64,000 nt of DNA, taken from Alitta virens. Lineage: Eukaryota > Annelida > Polychaeta > Phyllodocida > Nereididae. Shown piece after piece: positions 1 to 12,600 of the stretch. Made by a program: the position numbers and the translations under genes. Below the pieces are notes generated by a model, which saw only the letters and a list, made by a program, of their open reading frames with translations, made no database searches and was not told the origin of the DNA. The stretch spans positions 900,315 to 964,314 of the forward strand of contig OW028582.1 in NCBI GenBank assembly GCA_932294295.1. The letters are read 5' to 3'. Each line of letters opens with the position of its first letter. The first letter of the stretch is position 1.

Positions 1-555
1 TGAACCAAATTGCTGGCAAGTTGCTTTGACCTCAAAACCTCAGACTAGGCTAGAAGTCAGCGTCATTTGGGCATAAGGTGTCTATGATAAAGCAGTAGAG
101 GTCAACATAAACACTGTGATAGTTTAGTATGATGAAATATGTCCAAAATATTGCAATATTACAATATTTTTCACATAATGAACTTAACAACTCTGACGTA
201 CACAGGCTGATAATGCTGAAGCCATGGCTGACTGTTGGTACTATGGCTACAATAAACAATAGAAAGTTTTGGTCTATGTGGACTCAGCAGCTACACATTC
301 ATTTATCTTAATCATTTGAAATTGATCAAATCCTAAAAAGATTAGGTCCCACATGAGTAATTTTTATCATCAGGCGTTGTAAAACAAATCAGACCCCAGA
401 TTTCGAACATGAGAACGGTCAGATATCAGAATCCATTGTTTAGCGATTATTTTGGGAGTTCATTCTGAAATAGCAATCATTCAGTCACCATAATAAATTC
501 AGGAATTGGAAAATTCACTTGGCTTTAACCACCATGATATTTTATACATTTTAAA

Positions 556-1605
556 TTTATGTGTGGCAACTAACCTTATTTTATAAATGTTGATTTCACA
601 GTATTTTTCTTTTAAATGTTTGTAATATACCAATGTAAATGTCTATAACAGTGTGTTTGAATAGATATATGCAAATGACACTCTGCTAGTGTAATGGTGA
701 AAACAGGGTGTTTCCCTCACACCAGTCAGTGGCTCTTTGGTGCAATGGTTATCGCTCTTCCTTCCCATACGTGAGGTTGGGAGTTACAACCAAAAGCACT
801 TACGGCCAAATTAGCTGACCTGGCAGGGTATATTAGTTTATTTGTTAAATAATAACCATGTTTACCATGCCTTTACTTTTAATTGTCAATAAGCCTTACG
901 TGATATTGTTGCTTGGTAAGCAAATTTTGCTGCCAGGAAAATGATCTTACTGACATTATAACATTATGAAAAGCGTCGCTGATTTCCGATTTCACAGTCA
1001 TTTTATGAAAAAATAAGATCGGAGATGTTTCCATTCAAACCTTAATCAAATTACCAATGCATTTTTGTACATACTAAAATTTTATGTGTGGCAACTAACC
1101 TTATTTTATAAATGTTGATTTCACAGTATTTTTCTTTTAAATGTTTGTAATATACCAATGTAAATGTCTATAACAGTGTGTTTGAATAGATATATGCAAA
1201 TGACACTCTGCTAGTGTAATGGTGAAAACAGGGTGTTTCCCTCACACCAGTCAGTGGCTCTTTGGTGCAATGGTTATCGCTCTTCCTTCCCATACGTGAG
1301 GTTGGGAGTTACAACCAAAAGCACTTACGGCCAAATTAGCTGACCTGGCAGGGTATATTAGTTTATTTGTTAAATAATAACCATGTTTACCATGCCTTTA
1401 CTTTTAATTGTCAATAAGCCTTACGTGATATTGTTGCTTGGTAAGCAAATTTTGCTGCCAGGAAAATGATCTTACTGACATTATAACATTATGAAAAGCG
1501 TCGCTGATTTCCGATTTCACAGTCATTTTATGAAAAAATAAGATCGGAGATGTTTCCATTCAAACCTTAATCAAATTACCAATGCATTTTTGTACATACT
1601 AAAAT
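556..1605. repeat. Perfect 525-bp tandem duplication
   Basis: Bases 556-1,080 are repeated at 1,081-1,605 with no mismatch seen by eye, and the match runs two bases further. It lies in a part of copy A that is absent from copy B. Each unit contains a tRNA-like stretch (738-791 and 1,263-1,316): a box A-like TGGTGCAATGG followed by a weak box B-like GAGTTACAACC. Exact identity implies a very recent duplication or an assembly artefact. Confidence 0.95.
738..791 (+). repeat. tRNA-like head of a possible SINE (first of two copies)
   Basis: TGGTGCAATGG (738-748) resembles a Pol III box A and GAGTTACAACC (781-791) is a weak box B, at tRNA-like spacing. The box B departs from the GTTCRANNC consensus, so this is a decayed tRNA-derived element and not a tRNA gene. 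The identical second copy starts near 1,263. Confidence 0.4.
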
Positions 1606-2034
1606 TTGAATCGCTTTTGAAAATCGGACGAAAATTGAAGGTGCTGTTTAATAAAATGTATAACGAAGTGATGACACTGTTGACGTTCATGATGGAGATC
1701 AGCATCAGATTATGTGGTTTTAACTAAAATTAGTGTCAGTCACTTATTTAACTGTTGGTTCACCATCTGTACGGTAGTTTACAAGTTACTGGTAAGATAT
1801 GCCAAACTGGCTAATGTTTTGGTGTGGCTTTGTATATTATCAGGTGATTAGTAGGTGTAGTGTTATAACAACTCTGCCAAATGCAGAAAAATACATTGGC
1901 CAGTGTCATTTGCGATTGGTAACAGGTGTGGTCCCAGTCTAACTTATTAAGTTCCCCCTAATTACAGCCTGACAGAGGAAAGTGGCCATTAAGGTCACTG
2001 TAAACAACATTGACATCATCAGCGGGGCCACAGA

Positions 2035-2180
2035 ATGACACACCAACAGACAGAACCACAGTCAGACAGATAACTAGACTGCTAGATAGACAGATGGACA
2101 GCTAGACACTAGATGGCTAGACAGAATGCCAGACTGACAGCCAGACAGAATCCTAGTCAGACAGCTAGACAGACTGTCTA
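2035..2180. repeat. Degenerate CAGACAGCTAGA-type minisatellite (copy A)
   Basis: Repeated AGACAGAC, AGCTAGAC and GACAGATGG words. The counterpart in copy B (18,160-18,370) is longer and more regular, so the array has changed length since the duplication. Confidence 0.7.
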
Positions 2181-2937
2181 AATTCTGACATCCAAGCAAC
2201 AAGCTACCCAAACAAAATAACAGTTAAGAATCAAGATTTAAAAACAGACAGACGGTTAGAAAATTGCTATATACAACTAAGAGACAAGATCTACATGAAC
2301 ACATACAGAAAAAAAAATTGTGAGGAAAAAAATCAAAATATATTCATACTTTGTCTATAAGTTGACCGCTCGCGCCATCTATAGTGATTTTAATTACCGG
2401 TCAGAGCAGAGACCGATTCATCTTTTTTAATTATTTATCATTATTGTTGGGAGAATTCCCAAAGGTTTAAGACTAATGAAATACTGGAGAGATAGACACG
2501 TCAGTCCATAAAATCTGTATGACCACTTATAGAGATTGTCAGAAAAAGCAAAATGAAGATATTCAATTCTCATTTTGTTTTCTCGGGTATATTTGTAATT
2601 TGATGATGTTTCTTTCACTGAACCCTTTTCCATTAAAACCCATTAAATCAGATGATACCAGAGTTCAAGATTTCCTAGTAAATGTTGTATGTTTTACCTG
2701 AGCAGTAACCCAAGTAAAATGCAATTCTACAAAATGTTAAATTCAAAACAAAACTTTTAACGATGCATGAAATATTAGTAGCAGCAAAGAACAGCATTGA
2801 GGGATTCCAGTGTCATGAGTTTGCATGATTGAGAGAAATATGAATCAGCTTCAAATTATCAGGAATACCTGGTTTTGCAGAAGATAGATGAGTTAATGTA
2901 TATTTTGAAGTAAAGGGAATAGTCCCCTCAGTTGAAA

Positions 2938-4446
2938 ATGATCTAATTACAAACATCCCTACATTGCACATCTGATTCACTAAAAATACACCAGGCAAGT
3001 TGTTGTATTTGTCGATACCATGGAACCTGGCCATTAAGACCACCCTTGGTGTACATATTACTGGTTTTATTGATGAGGTCTAAATTTGGTGGTCTTAGTA
3101 GTAAAAAATAAGGAGGCCTGAATAGTAAGGTGGTCTTGATAGTGAGGTGGTTTGGTAGTGAGGTTGTCTTGATGATGAAATGGTCTTGATAGTGAGGTGG
3201 ATGTAGTAGTGAGGTGGTCTTATAAGTAAGGTTGTCTTAATTTGAGTTGGTCCTGACTTTACAGTTTTATCGGCCTAACCCCCTTCCTAAATATTTGCAC
3301 ATCATGACCTTGAGGTCAAGGTCAATGTAATAACCTGACGGTCAAGACTACGATTTAATTCTAGTTGAATGAATTAGTTGATTTGTGTATTAGAACTGAC
3401 TGTCCGACTGACTGTCTGACTGACTGACTTACTGACTGACTGACTTAGGTCACAAAGTTAACAGAGAAACTTTTAAACTAGAAGACACAGAGGTCGCTAC
3501 AAATAAGTTTGGAATTGCAAAGCTAGTTTAATTAATTTTTCATACAAGAAATATACTATATACGGCTCAGCCAACCAAGTTCACTGTACTGACAGTATGT
3601 CGCATGTTTTCACACCTTGCATTTTCAACCATTTCCTGTTTATTATGCTTCAAAGGAGAAGATACACACGAGTCCATGGCGAGTGTAATTGTGTTGCTTC
3701 TGTCACGAAACTGCCCGCTTATTAATCGTGACACAAGAGGTCTGGGTCTCTGCACGTGTGTAATTGCTCAGCCAATCCGAACCGCCGAACAGTGTCACAT
3801 GATGCTACCAAGATATGTGCCTAGACAAAGCAACATGTTATTTATTAATCGAACTCTTTTATCACAGGTTAAAGTGATCATATTGCTCAAAATATTAAAG
3901 AAATCATGATTGAATAATGATTAAAAAAACTTTTGAAAAGGTGATGGTCAAATTTAGCAATTTTTAATAAGTATGTTGGCAATGGGAATACAACTAGCAG
4001 GCCTACATATATGAAAGATTGGTATAATTATGAAATATATATGGACCATTTATTCTGTAGAATATATGATCACTAAACAATATTTCTGTGTAATTTGAAT
4101 TCATCTGATATTTCAATCATTTCATTAAAAAGTTTTGATTTTTACTTTTTGCTACACACTTAAAAGTATTAGTTTCTGACTTGAATTTTTGTTCCATTAG
4201 TGCTATCCCGAAAAATTAACTTTTCAACCAGTCAATCACAGTCTAAACCAACAGGGTTTTATTCACTTTCCTTGCCCTGCAGTGAGCCTAAGTTCTGTCT
4301 TTACAGGTGTTATTTGTTGATTTTTCAAAGCAACCCCTGCATGTGACGTGTCAGCACTATGATGTTTTATTGCTCTGCCATGAAATTTTCTTTGACTATT
4401 TTGACAGGGGGATTTTAATTCCGATTTTAATTATATCAAAAGAAAC
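2938..4446. other. Segment present in copy A only
   Basis: Copy B passes straight from the homologue of 2,937 to that of 4,447 across a shared run of A. The short shared junction favours a deletion in B over an insertion in A. The segment holds a degenerate array of GTGAGGTGGTCTTGATA-like words (3,060-3,250), a short (CTGA)n tract (about 3,399-3,448) and an unrecognised 101-codon ORF (3,604-3,909, plus). That ORF has no family motif and I do not call it a gene. Confidence 0.75.
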
Positions 4447-6409
4447 AAAAGCTGAAAACAGACAGAAACAAAATCTCATTGTTCACACAGCTTGACTAGC
4501 AATGCAATGTTTCACCTAAAATAGATTTAGAAAACTGGTCTGCAAAAACTCAAGCAACCCTCTTCTAGCCAATACCACTAGTCTAATAAATGCCATACTT
4601 TTCCCATTAGCAAGTCAATTTGTCTGAGTATGAAACTATTCCACTCAATTCAGTATCATACGATGGCTGACCATATATCATAGTCAGTCCCTGAAGGGAA
4701 TAAATGTTTGATATATGAGGCCTTTTTTGCCCTTTGTGCTTTATTTTAGACTTTTGCTACCCCTTTATCCATCGTATTATTTACTAAACAATAGTATAAC
4801 ATATATTTTCCATTATTTTATGCGACTTATATATAGCTTATAGCACCACATGTATCTTTACTTTAATTTTAATATTTTCTTTTGATCTGATGCAAAATTC
4901 AAATTCCCAAATGCAACTTTATTTCAAATAGCATCAAAATGCATAAAAATTGAAGACAGAATATTATAGTATCCATCAATGTCATATTCAAGCTATCAAT
5001 GTCTGTAATGCATAACGATTTGCATTATGTTTATTATTATTCAGTAAGAATGGATCCCTTTGGGTTAGTATGTCATTCACATTTTTCTTTCATATAATAA
5101 TGATAATATCCCATATTAGCATCCATCATTTGACGACTGATGCTGTGTCATTATGTAATTCATCAATTCTTTCCTTTGATCTTATTTTTCTTTGTTTCAT
5201 CTTTTACTCTCATTTCTGGATCAGCAACCAAAGATGCTCTCATTGCAGATATGCGAAAATCAGGTATCTTATGCAGACTCCCTGCTCCAGCCAAACTCTG
5301 ACATACCAACTCTTATGTAAGTAACAACAGCAGAACCCCGTTATTAGAAAAACTAGCTTGAAATAGACAGTAAATATTCATAATAAGTTGTGCATTAAAC
5401 TGCCAAGCTAATTATAATGCCAAAAATATAAATTAATCAGATTATCGTATGAAATTTTAGAATAGAGCAGGTTCCATCATTTACTGTCACTGCACTGAGC
5501 TGAACTTTCTTAATAGATTCTCTGACCAAATGACGGTAAGAGTTTTGTGTCATGTTATATGCACGTAACCATAGAATTGTAAGTAGGTAAGTAATAAGTA
5601 ACTACAAGCCATTTTGCCTAATAGCCCACTTGTAATGCCATGACGGAAATGGATCTGATGACGCTAATGGTTTCTCATGTTCAATGTCCCTCTTAACATC
5701 TTGAATGTGTTCTTGTTGTTTCTTGAACACTTATATATATGTGTGTTCAGGCTCTTTAACATATTTAGCATATGTTACCTTAATGTGCTACGTGGTACAT
5801 TTGTAACAACATGAATTTGGTCAGATACAATTACCAAATTATTAATTGCTGATGCATAGTGAATTCATTCATATATAACATTGGAACTTATTTTTACTGG
5901 GCTGCTTGTCAAAATAGCTGACTCGTTGGATATTTTGATTAAATTGTGTTATAATTGACAGTATTTTAATTGAAATTATTTTACTAAGACACAGATCTTG
6001 TACTAACTTTGCAAAACATTGCTTGAACTCTTCAAAATTTCTATCAGAATTCCCTCTTTAAAAATTAGGTCACTTTTTCCACGATAACTAATTATTATCA
6101 ATCATTTCTAGCTATAGCAATTTTGGCATTATTGACATTTGAACTCTCCAGGGACAACTTTAAAACTGCACTTGCTTCAATTTCTTTTAATTTCATTGAG
6201 TGATTTCTAGATTATTATCCTTGGCAATAATACAACTATTTCATAGTCACAAGTAAATTCCAACATAAGATAAGCCTTGTGTTTTGTGAAACTTGACGTT
6301 CTTCATTAAATATTTACTCCACACGTGACACCACCGGCTTCCGCCCCTACCTGTCCATCACAGAGTGGCGCAATACTGAACTAAGACGTAAACAAACTAA
6401 GTGAATAAA

Positions 6410-6424
6410 GGGGGGGGGGGGGGG
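6410..6424. repeat. Poly-G run of 15
   Basis: Uninterrupted G tract in a part of copy A that is missing from copy B. It is prone to length variation and sequencing error. Confidence 0.95.
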
Positions 6425-6624
6425 TGTGCTGACTATGTATCTGTTACAATACTAGTGCAAGTCTCTACATTTTGTCAGTGGTATGAACTTCATATCTTGA
6501 GAAGCAACAAAACTATTTCTACATCAGCATGATTATAATATCACCAAATAGATCTGTTGTACTGATTTGTGTATTTAGGACAAGTTTGATATCAGTACCA
6601 GCCTTCAAGATAAATTGACATAAA

Positions 6625-6680
6625 ACCTCGTCATTAAACCACCCTGGGTAGAAATTTTAGTGGTCTTAATAGTGAGGTGG
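6625..6680. repeat. Imperfect hairpin with CCTC-ATTAA-ACCACC arms
   Basis: The left arm, starting ACCTCGTCATTAAACCACC (6,625-6,643), is imperfectly complementary to the right arm, ending GGTCTTAATAGTGAGGT (6,659-6,678). The same hairpin is in copy B near 20,163-20,217. Related words make up the arrays at 3,060-3,250, 7,693-7,857 and 21,238-21,388. Confidence 0.65.
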
Positions 6681-7186
6681 TCTTGATACAGAGATAAACC
6701 AAAAAACAGGATATACTTGGGTCAAAAAATTTGTGATTTTAAATGGCGCCTTAGCAATATTCACATATGAGATGCCCACACTGACAAATTACTCCAATTT
6801 CCTCGACAATCTATATGATATAAAATTGCCTCGGCTAAGGCACCAATATTTAGTTCTATGGATGTGTTTAATTCTCAAAATTGCTAATTGATTGACCATT
6901 AAGGACCACCATGGGTTGCTTACGAAACTGATTTTTCTGTTTCCAAAATCAGACATTTTTTTATGCCATGAATATAAATATTTATTGGTTGATGGAGTGT
7001 ATTTACTTTGCCAGATTATTATGTGAAACGTTATAATCTGTCTTTGCTTGTAATCATTTATTTAATGGATTTCTTTATTATTGCATAAACATCATGTTTA
7101 AAAAGACAGATATTTCTTTTTAAACTTAGAGTTCCCCATTTGTTTAATTTCCTTCCATTAACTGTAAATATGTGTGGACTCCAAGC

Positions 7187-7280
7187 AGCCTTATCATATC
7201 ATAATAATGTTTGCCTCTGGCCAAATAAGCTGACTAAGCTTCAGACCCAGTGGCAATGAGACATTGATTGACATTGAACA
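7187..7280 (+). repeat. SINE 3' fragment
   Basis: Matches the 3' half of the tRNA-derived SINE seen complete at 38,437: GTGTGGACTCCAAGCAGCC, then TTATCATATCA, then AGCTGACTAAGCTTCAGACC and a tail of ATTGA words. Both copies A and B carry it (about 20,708-20,822), so it predates the duplication. Confidence 0.75.
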
Positions 7281-7692
7281 TAGTAGGTGTTTTTTTTCTC
7301 AGTAAAAGTGCCTGTGTGTTGCCTAAAATGTATCCTAAATATCCCTGATGCAGTTGAGTAATCTGAATGCTACTAACAGAAAATGCATGTTAAATGCACC
7401 TTTATGCACCTCAGATGAGAAATGCATCTCAAAGGAGGAATAGCTTCATTTATTTATAGCTTCTATTTTGGTCATCTACATTTTATGGAATGTAAAAATG
7501 AATGCATTCCTAGACCCTAATGGAATTTCTCTAATTGAAAGCCATTTATTATCCAGACTGCTTAGACTATAGAGAGTAATTACAGCTGGGTATGTTTCAT
7601 GTTTATCACTAAAAACTATCTTCGCATACTTTATGGCATGTTACATTCATATGAAGTCTAACAATCGCCGAAAATGGATGAATTAAACTACC

Positions 7693-7857
7693 TCAATATT
7701 AGGACCACCTCACTATTAAGACCTTCTCACTATTAACACCTCACTATTAAGACCACCTCACTATTAAGACCACCTCACCATCAAAGCCATCTCACTATTA
7801 ACACCACATCACTATTAATACCTCACTATTAACACCACCTCACTATTAACACCAATA
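7693..7857. repeat. Degenerate tandem array, consensus CACCTCACTATTAAGAC
   Basis: About nine units of 12-20 bases built on CCTCACTATTAA(G/C)ACCA. The same array is in copy B at 21,238-21,388 with almost no change. The reverse-complement version is at 3,060-3,250. Confidence 0.85.
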
Positions 7858-8141
7858 AAATGTGCCTTATAAATGCATATTTTAATTCCAAAACAGACAT
7901 TAAATGACTTTCAGAGAATGAAACATACAATTCAAGTGATGGAAATTTGATATTTTATTGCGAAAACAGTAGAAAAAAAAAGTATCCATATAATCTTGAA
8001 TTTCTAGACGAAAATATGAATTAATTTCTTTTCTGGCTATTTTTGGCAGATTTTGCAGACACGCACATCCTACGTAAATACGTTTTTGGCACATTTCATA
8101 TTATGTGATATGATTCAATTTATTTCTGGGAATAGAAATGC

Positions 8142-8222
8142 TACATTCTACGTCATACGTGTCACATGACTAATGTACAAGCATCACGTGACAGTACTAG
8201 TGAATCCATGGCAACAACTGGA
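8142..8222. promoter_or_regulatory. Cluster of CRE-like, E-box and X-box-like motifs
   Basis: TACGTCA (8,149-8,155), the palindromic E-box TCACGTGA (8,184-8,191) and CCATGGCAAC (8,206-8,215, an RFX X-box half) lie within about 70 bases. All are retained in copy B (TCACGTGA at 21,717-21,724). The whole surrounding block is nearly identical between copies, so retention alone does not prove selection. No gene start is visible beside it. Confidence 0.35.
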
Positions 8223-8769
8223 GTTTTCTTATGTCTATATGTATTGTATTTTTCTGCATCTGATTAGATAAATGTATAATACCGAATTTAACAAAGAATT
8301 AAACACTAATTAAGAACAAGCAAAAATATGATTGCAAATTAAATTGTTACTGTGGTTTCTTCTTGTAAATGCAGTTACTTTCGCAACATGTTATAAATAA
8401 AAACTGTTTTGATATCCAAACTTTTTTTACTCTAAAGCTAACACTAATGAATATTACAGCATACAATTTTAAAATACTAATTTTTTCTTTTGCATATTGT
8501 GAAATGCTATGCTATCCAGTCATTTAAAAATGACTTGAAATCATGCATGAAATGTTGCATGATATAATTTATTTTCAAAGAACTTCGGATATAGTGCTCA
8601 TTTTGTTGTTAAAAACATCAGAGGTCTGCAGCTCTTTGATCATAATATCACTCTATTTATGATAGACTGGGTGTCTGGCATATGAATTTTGCAAAGTGCA
8701 TTTTAAATATCACTTTCACTGATTTGAAATGATTTGCTATTAGTTTAGTTTTTTTATTCTAAAATGTAG

Positions 8770-8895
8770 CTGTAGGCTGGTCCAATGTCTCAGAGCGACT
8801 GGATCTGAAGCTTAGTCAGCTTATATGCTGGCAGACATAATAATGAGATGATAAGGCTGCTTAGCATCCGCACCATGTTACATATTTAGCCAGGT
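8770..8895 (-). repeat. SINE 3' fragment, minus strand
   Basis: GGTCTGAAGCTTAGTCAGC-type tail followed by the TGAGATGATAAGGCTGCTT block, in reverse orientation to the full SINE at 38,437. The same fragment is in copy B at about 22,312-22,437. Confidence 0.75.
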
Positions 8896-11800
8896 ACTTT
8901 ATCTTCAGTCCAGGGTTTCTGTTCTAGTCTAGGTTATATGTATAAGCGCAGCCAAATATAAAGTAAATAAATATATTGCTTGAGCTTACAAAAAAATATG
9001 GTCAGTATATTCTTTAGTTGGATTGTCCAAAATCTTGGTTGTATCACATATCTGAGAGTGAACTTAAATTCTGCTTTGTACAATATGGTTCACAATAGAT
9101 GTTAAAGACCTGTGGTTTTGGTTATCAGTGTCTATATAAAGGCAAGTAAAAGACCCCACCCATGGTGTAAAGTTGCAAGGTCAATGCCCTCACTCAACAC
9201 ATGTTGTACAATCAATATTGCTGACAGTGGAAGATAGAAGACCTTTCAACATTTATTGAATGCCCTAAAAGGTCAACCGAAATGTGGTTAAGGCACTCTA
9301 GAAGCAAAAAGGGGGAATTTTGGGTGAGCACTTTTAACGACTGCTTGACAAAATCGCTATCGCTTCTTTGGTTAGTGTTTAGATTTTCATTAATAGAACA
9401 TCAAATTTGATGCTTTTTGAGAAAAATTTAACCATGAAGTTACTTTTTATAAATTGTATAGATAATAATGTAACTGAGGATTGGGATTCATTGTTTTTAC
9501 ATTTTACTTATCTATTTTGTGCAATTTATAATATTGTCTTCTAAACAAATTAACTATTTATCATTATTATCATCATCAAATTTAGGCAAGACCATATCTA
9601 AGTGACTCGAAACTTACTGGCACAGTTTGATGAACTGGAAGTCTCTTAATTATAAAGATGTTAAAAAGTGTCTTTTTCTTTGTGATCTATGCAGAGGCAT
9701 GTAAAAATTCCACAAGGGAGGTGATCTCGTCTTATGGTGCATATTTATCATATTTACCTCAGACTATATGCTGCAAGAAGAACATTTTCTAAGATTTATG
9801 TAAAGAAACAAAATATCAGTTGAATTTTTAAAGTTTATACTTCAATGGAAAACAAACATAATTATGAGCTTTGCTGCCATCTTATATCAATAAAAGCTTT
9901 AATGGTTGGAATGATTTTGATAAAATGAGGTAATTATGAATGAAATAATAACAGTTACAGCTCACTAGAGAATCGGTGAGGCCCATAAGGAATTTTCAGG
10001 CCAGTGGATTCGAGTGCAATTTAATAACAATTGATTTAATAGTGGCATTAACGATAATGGCATTCCAAAAATGAAATTGGTGCTGATTTATCAAATGAAA
10101 TATAAAAACAAAAAAATGCTCGAGCAAAAATATAATTTAAAAAAGGCTCTATTTACAGTTGTAGGAGCTCTAGTACTTTTGCTACAATTTGTATGCAGCT
10201 TGTTGTGCAGAACACTTTCAAAAAGTTTCAGTAATTAGAAAGTAATTACCAGGAAGAAAACAAAGACAGATGGCTGAGCACGTTTGTTTTGAAGTTGGCA
10301 GTGACACCTGGTGATTAAGTCTCTCATTTTGCATCTTGTGCCACCTGGTGTTTGTCTTGAGAAATAGTCAAATAAATTCACAGTTGGTCCCACAATTTTG
10401 TATAGACCTAAAAAAATGGTTTAATTTAATATCAATTTTTTTTCTAAAAATCACCATCTTCACATTCCAATGATAATTATAAGCATTTTCCGTTATTTCT
10501 GTTAAAGTTTTTAGCAACCTTGTTTTACTGCGGCAATTTTATTTATAATTTAGTTGATGATATCTCGTTAAAGACCTTGTATACCTTTGAGCCCAAAATA
10601 AAGTAATATAAGTGAATAATGATAGGCTGTAGCCTTGTCCCAGTAAATTGTTTTCATGCTCCCTCTCTAGATCTGGGTGATCAACAAATTGATTAATTTT
10701 TGCGTGCTAAATTTCCATTATTGCTTTCCTCAAAATTTAATGTTTGACAGGAATTCAATTCTGCAATACAACACTATTCTTGGAGTATCCATAGCACTCT
10801 CACAATAACCATGGATATAATGAATATCCCTGTGGTACACCAATAACCATGAGTCCATGACTATATAGACTTTCCAGGCTGCCACAGACTATCTAGTGTG
10901 GCTTTATAGTGGGGTGAGATAGGCCATCATACCACCATTAACCACAAGATTGCATGACATAACCCCATATAGCAGTCTTTCGACCATCAGGACACCGTGC
11001 TATTTTTACGCTCTGAAAACATCACAAGAGTTCGCCTCTTTAATCACAATATAGTTCACTTGATGGCCTCTAGATGAGGTGGGATGTAGTTTGGTGGACT
11101 TGACTTTGAAATTTGCTCACTTCCAAATGATTTAAGTGAGCATAAGTTCTGCTACAGGTAGCAGTCATTATGCAGGGTATATGGACTACTCTTGATGATA
11201 TCATAACTTTTTTTCCATTATAGTCTGTATGCTTGAAGAAAACTGATTATGGTATCTTACATAATGTGATTATTCAATCTGTGATATATGGTTACTAGTC
11301 ATAATAAATGTTTACTTACTTATTTACTTATTTTCTTGCCAGCTTATTTCCATGCTTGCTTGATTATTTGCTTACCTACTTGCTTACTTATTTACTCTAT
11401 GATCTTAATTACTCATAATACATATAAGGCTACTTACGTTATAATTTGTACTGCTTAGCCTTAAATCTATCTTTATTTTGCCATGCTCACAACATGTATC
11501 AATTTTATATTTTCATGTCAATAATATTAAAAAGTCTATTGAAGATTGCATGCAATTGGGAAAAAATACAGAAATTTTCATTTAGTCTGAAGTATGTTTG
11601 ATAAGTGTTTAATAACAACAGTTGCTTGAAACATTGATAAATGGTTTAAGCTGAGAATCCATGATAATATATTTGCTTGTAAATGTCGCAGACCTGTGAA
11701 TTAGAGTAGTTCCCAAAACACATTTTCCTTCCACTGCATTCACTTAAAAACCTCCTGTTCTAAAGTCATAAACACTGAAACTAAAGGCAAACAGCTGTTT

Positions 11801-12246
11801 GTTAAGTTGACCATGTTGAATGTCTAATTGAAAGAGTGTTTCTTTATTCTACTTTTGCCCTACTTTGTAACTCAGTTGGTTGGGCAAATCAGCACTTTGG
11901 ATTCTTTAAACAGCCCATCAGTTTCTCTGCTTTTCTAGAAGATGGTTAGAAGCTAAAGGAAACTAGGCAGTAATGCTTAGGCTCTGTTGCTGTGCAATTT
12001 GCAGACAGGTGTTTTCCAAGTCTCTCAAACCATGCAGACCAATACTTAGCCTGGTGCTTGAATACATATGGCCCTATCAATGGACCAGGCTAAGGTCATA
12101 TGACTCCTCAGTGACAGTAATGGCCAGAAGAAGATGCAGCCAGTGATGTTGTTCTGATGTCTTTAGCCTGCATATAAGATGCTAGTCTCATCTGACAGCT
12201 AGGCGGCGTAATGTCTCTCATTAGTTTCATTCAAGATTAGCCTATG

Positions 12247-12600
12247 TCTATATCTCAACGCTAATGGGTCTGAAGCTTAGTCTGGTATTTTTCTTTCTTT
12301 GTTTTATGTATTTATTCAAACTCCCAATACTGGGAAAGTAAAATTATATCCATACGATGTAATGATGAGATGATCAGGCTGCTTGGAGTCACACAGTACA
12401 CATTTACCCCATGGGTGGGTCTTTTACTTGCTTCAGCATACACACTCCTATTGAACATCTCATGCGATCGCCATCCAGCTGGGATGTAGCTCATAAAGAC
12501 TGCCCAGGCCAGGGATCAAATTCAGAACCTTTAGCAGAGCTGGCTAGTATAGAATTGTGGATGCCTTGCCCATCAGGCCAGCCAGCTGCTTTGACTTATC
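12247..12600 (-). repeat. tRNA-derived SINE, minus strand, with remnant of a nested insertion
   Basis: The tail at 12,247-12,282 and body from about 12,356 match the SINE at 38,437 in reverse. Shared blocks include ATTTACCCCATGGGTGGGTC, CTCATGCGATCGCCATCCAG and the region near 12,500-12,560 corresponding to box B. A short foreign stretch (about 12,283-12,355) separates tail and body. In copy B this stretch is about 200 bases (25,031-25,245), so copy A has lost most of the nested insertion. Confidence 0.8.

Noticed and set aside
3604..3909. 101-codon plus-strand ORF as a gene
   Set aside because: No family motif, a hydrophobic and basic mix typical of random AT-rich translation, and it lies in a segment lost from copy B.
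7900..8094. Minus-strand ORF conserved between copies A and B (7,900-8,094 and 21,434-21,625)
   Set aside because: A 1-base length difference in a T run changes the frame in the N-terminal part between the copies, which is not expected of a conserved protein. The DNA is near-identical throughout the block anyway.
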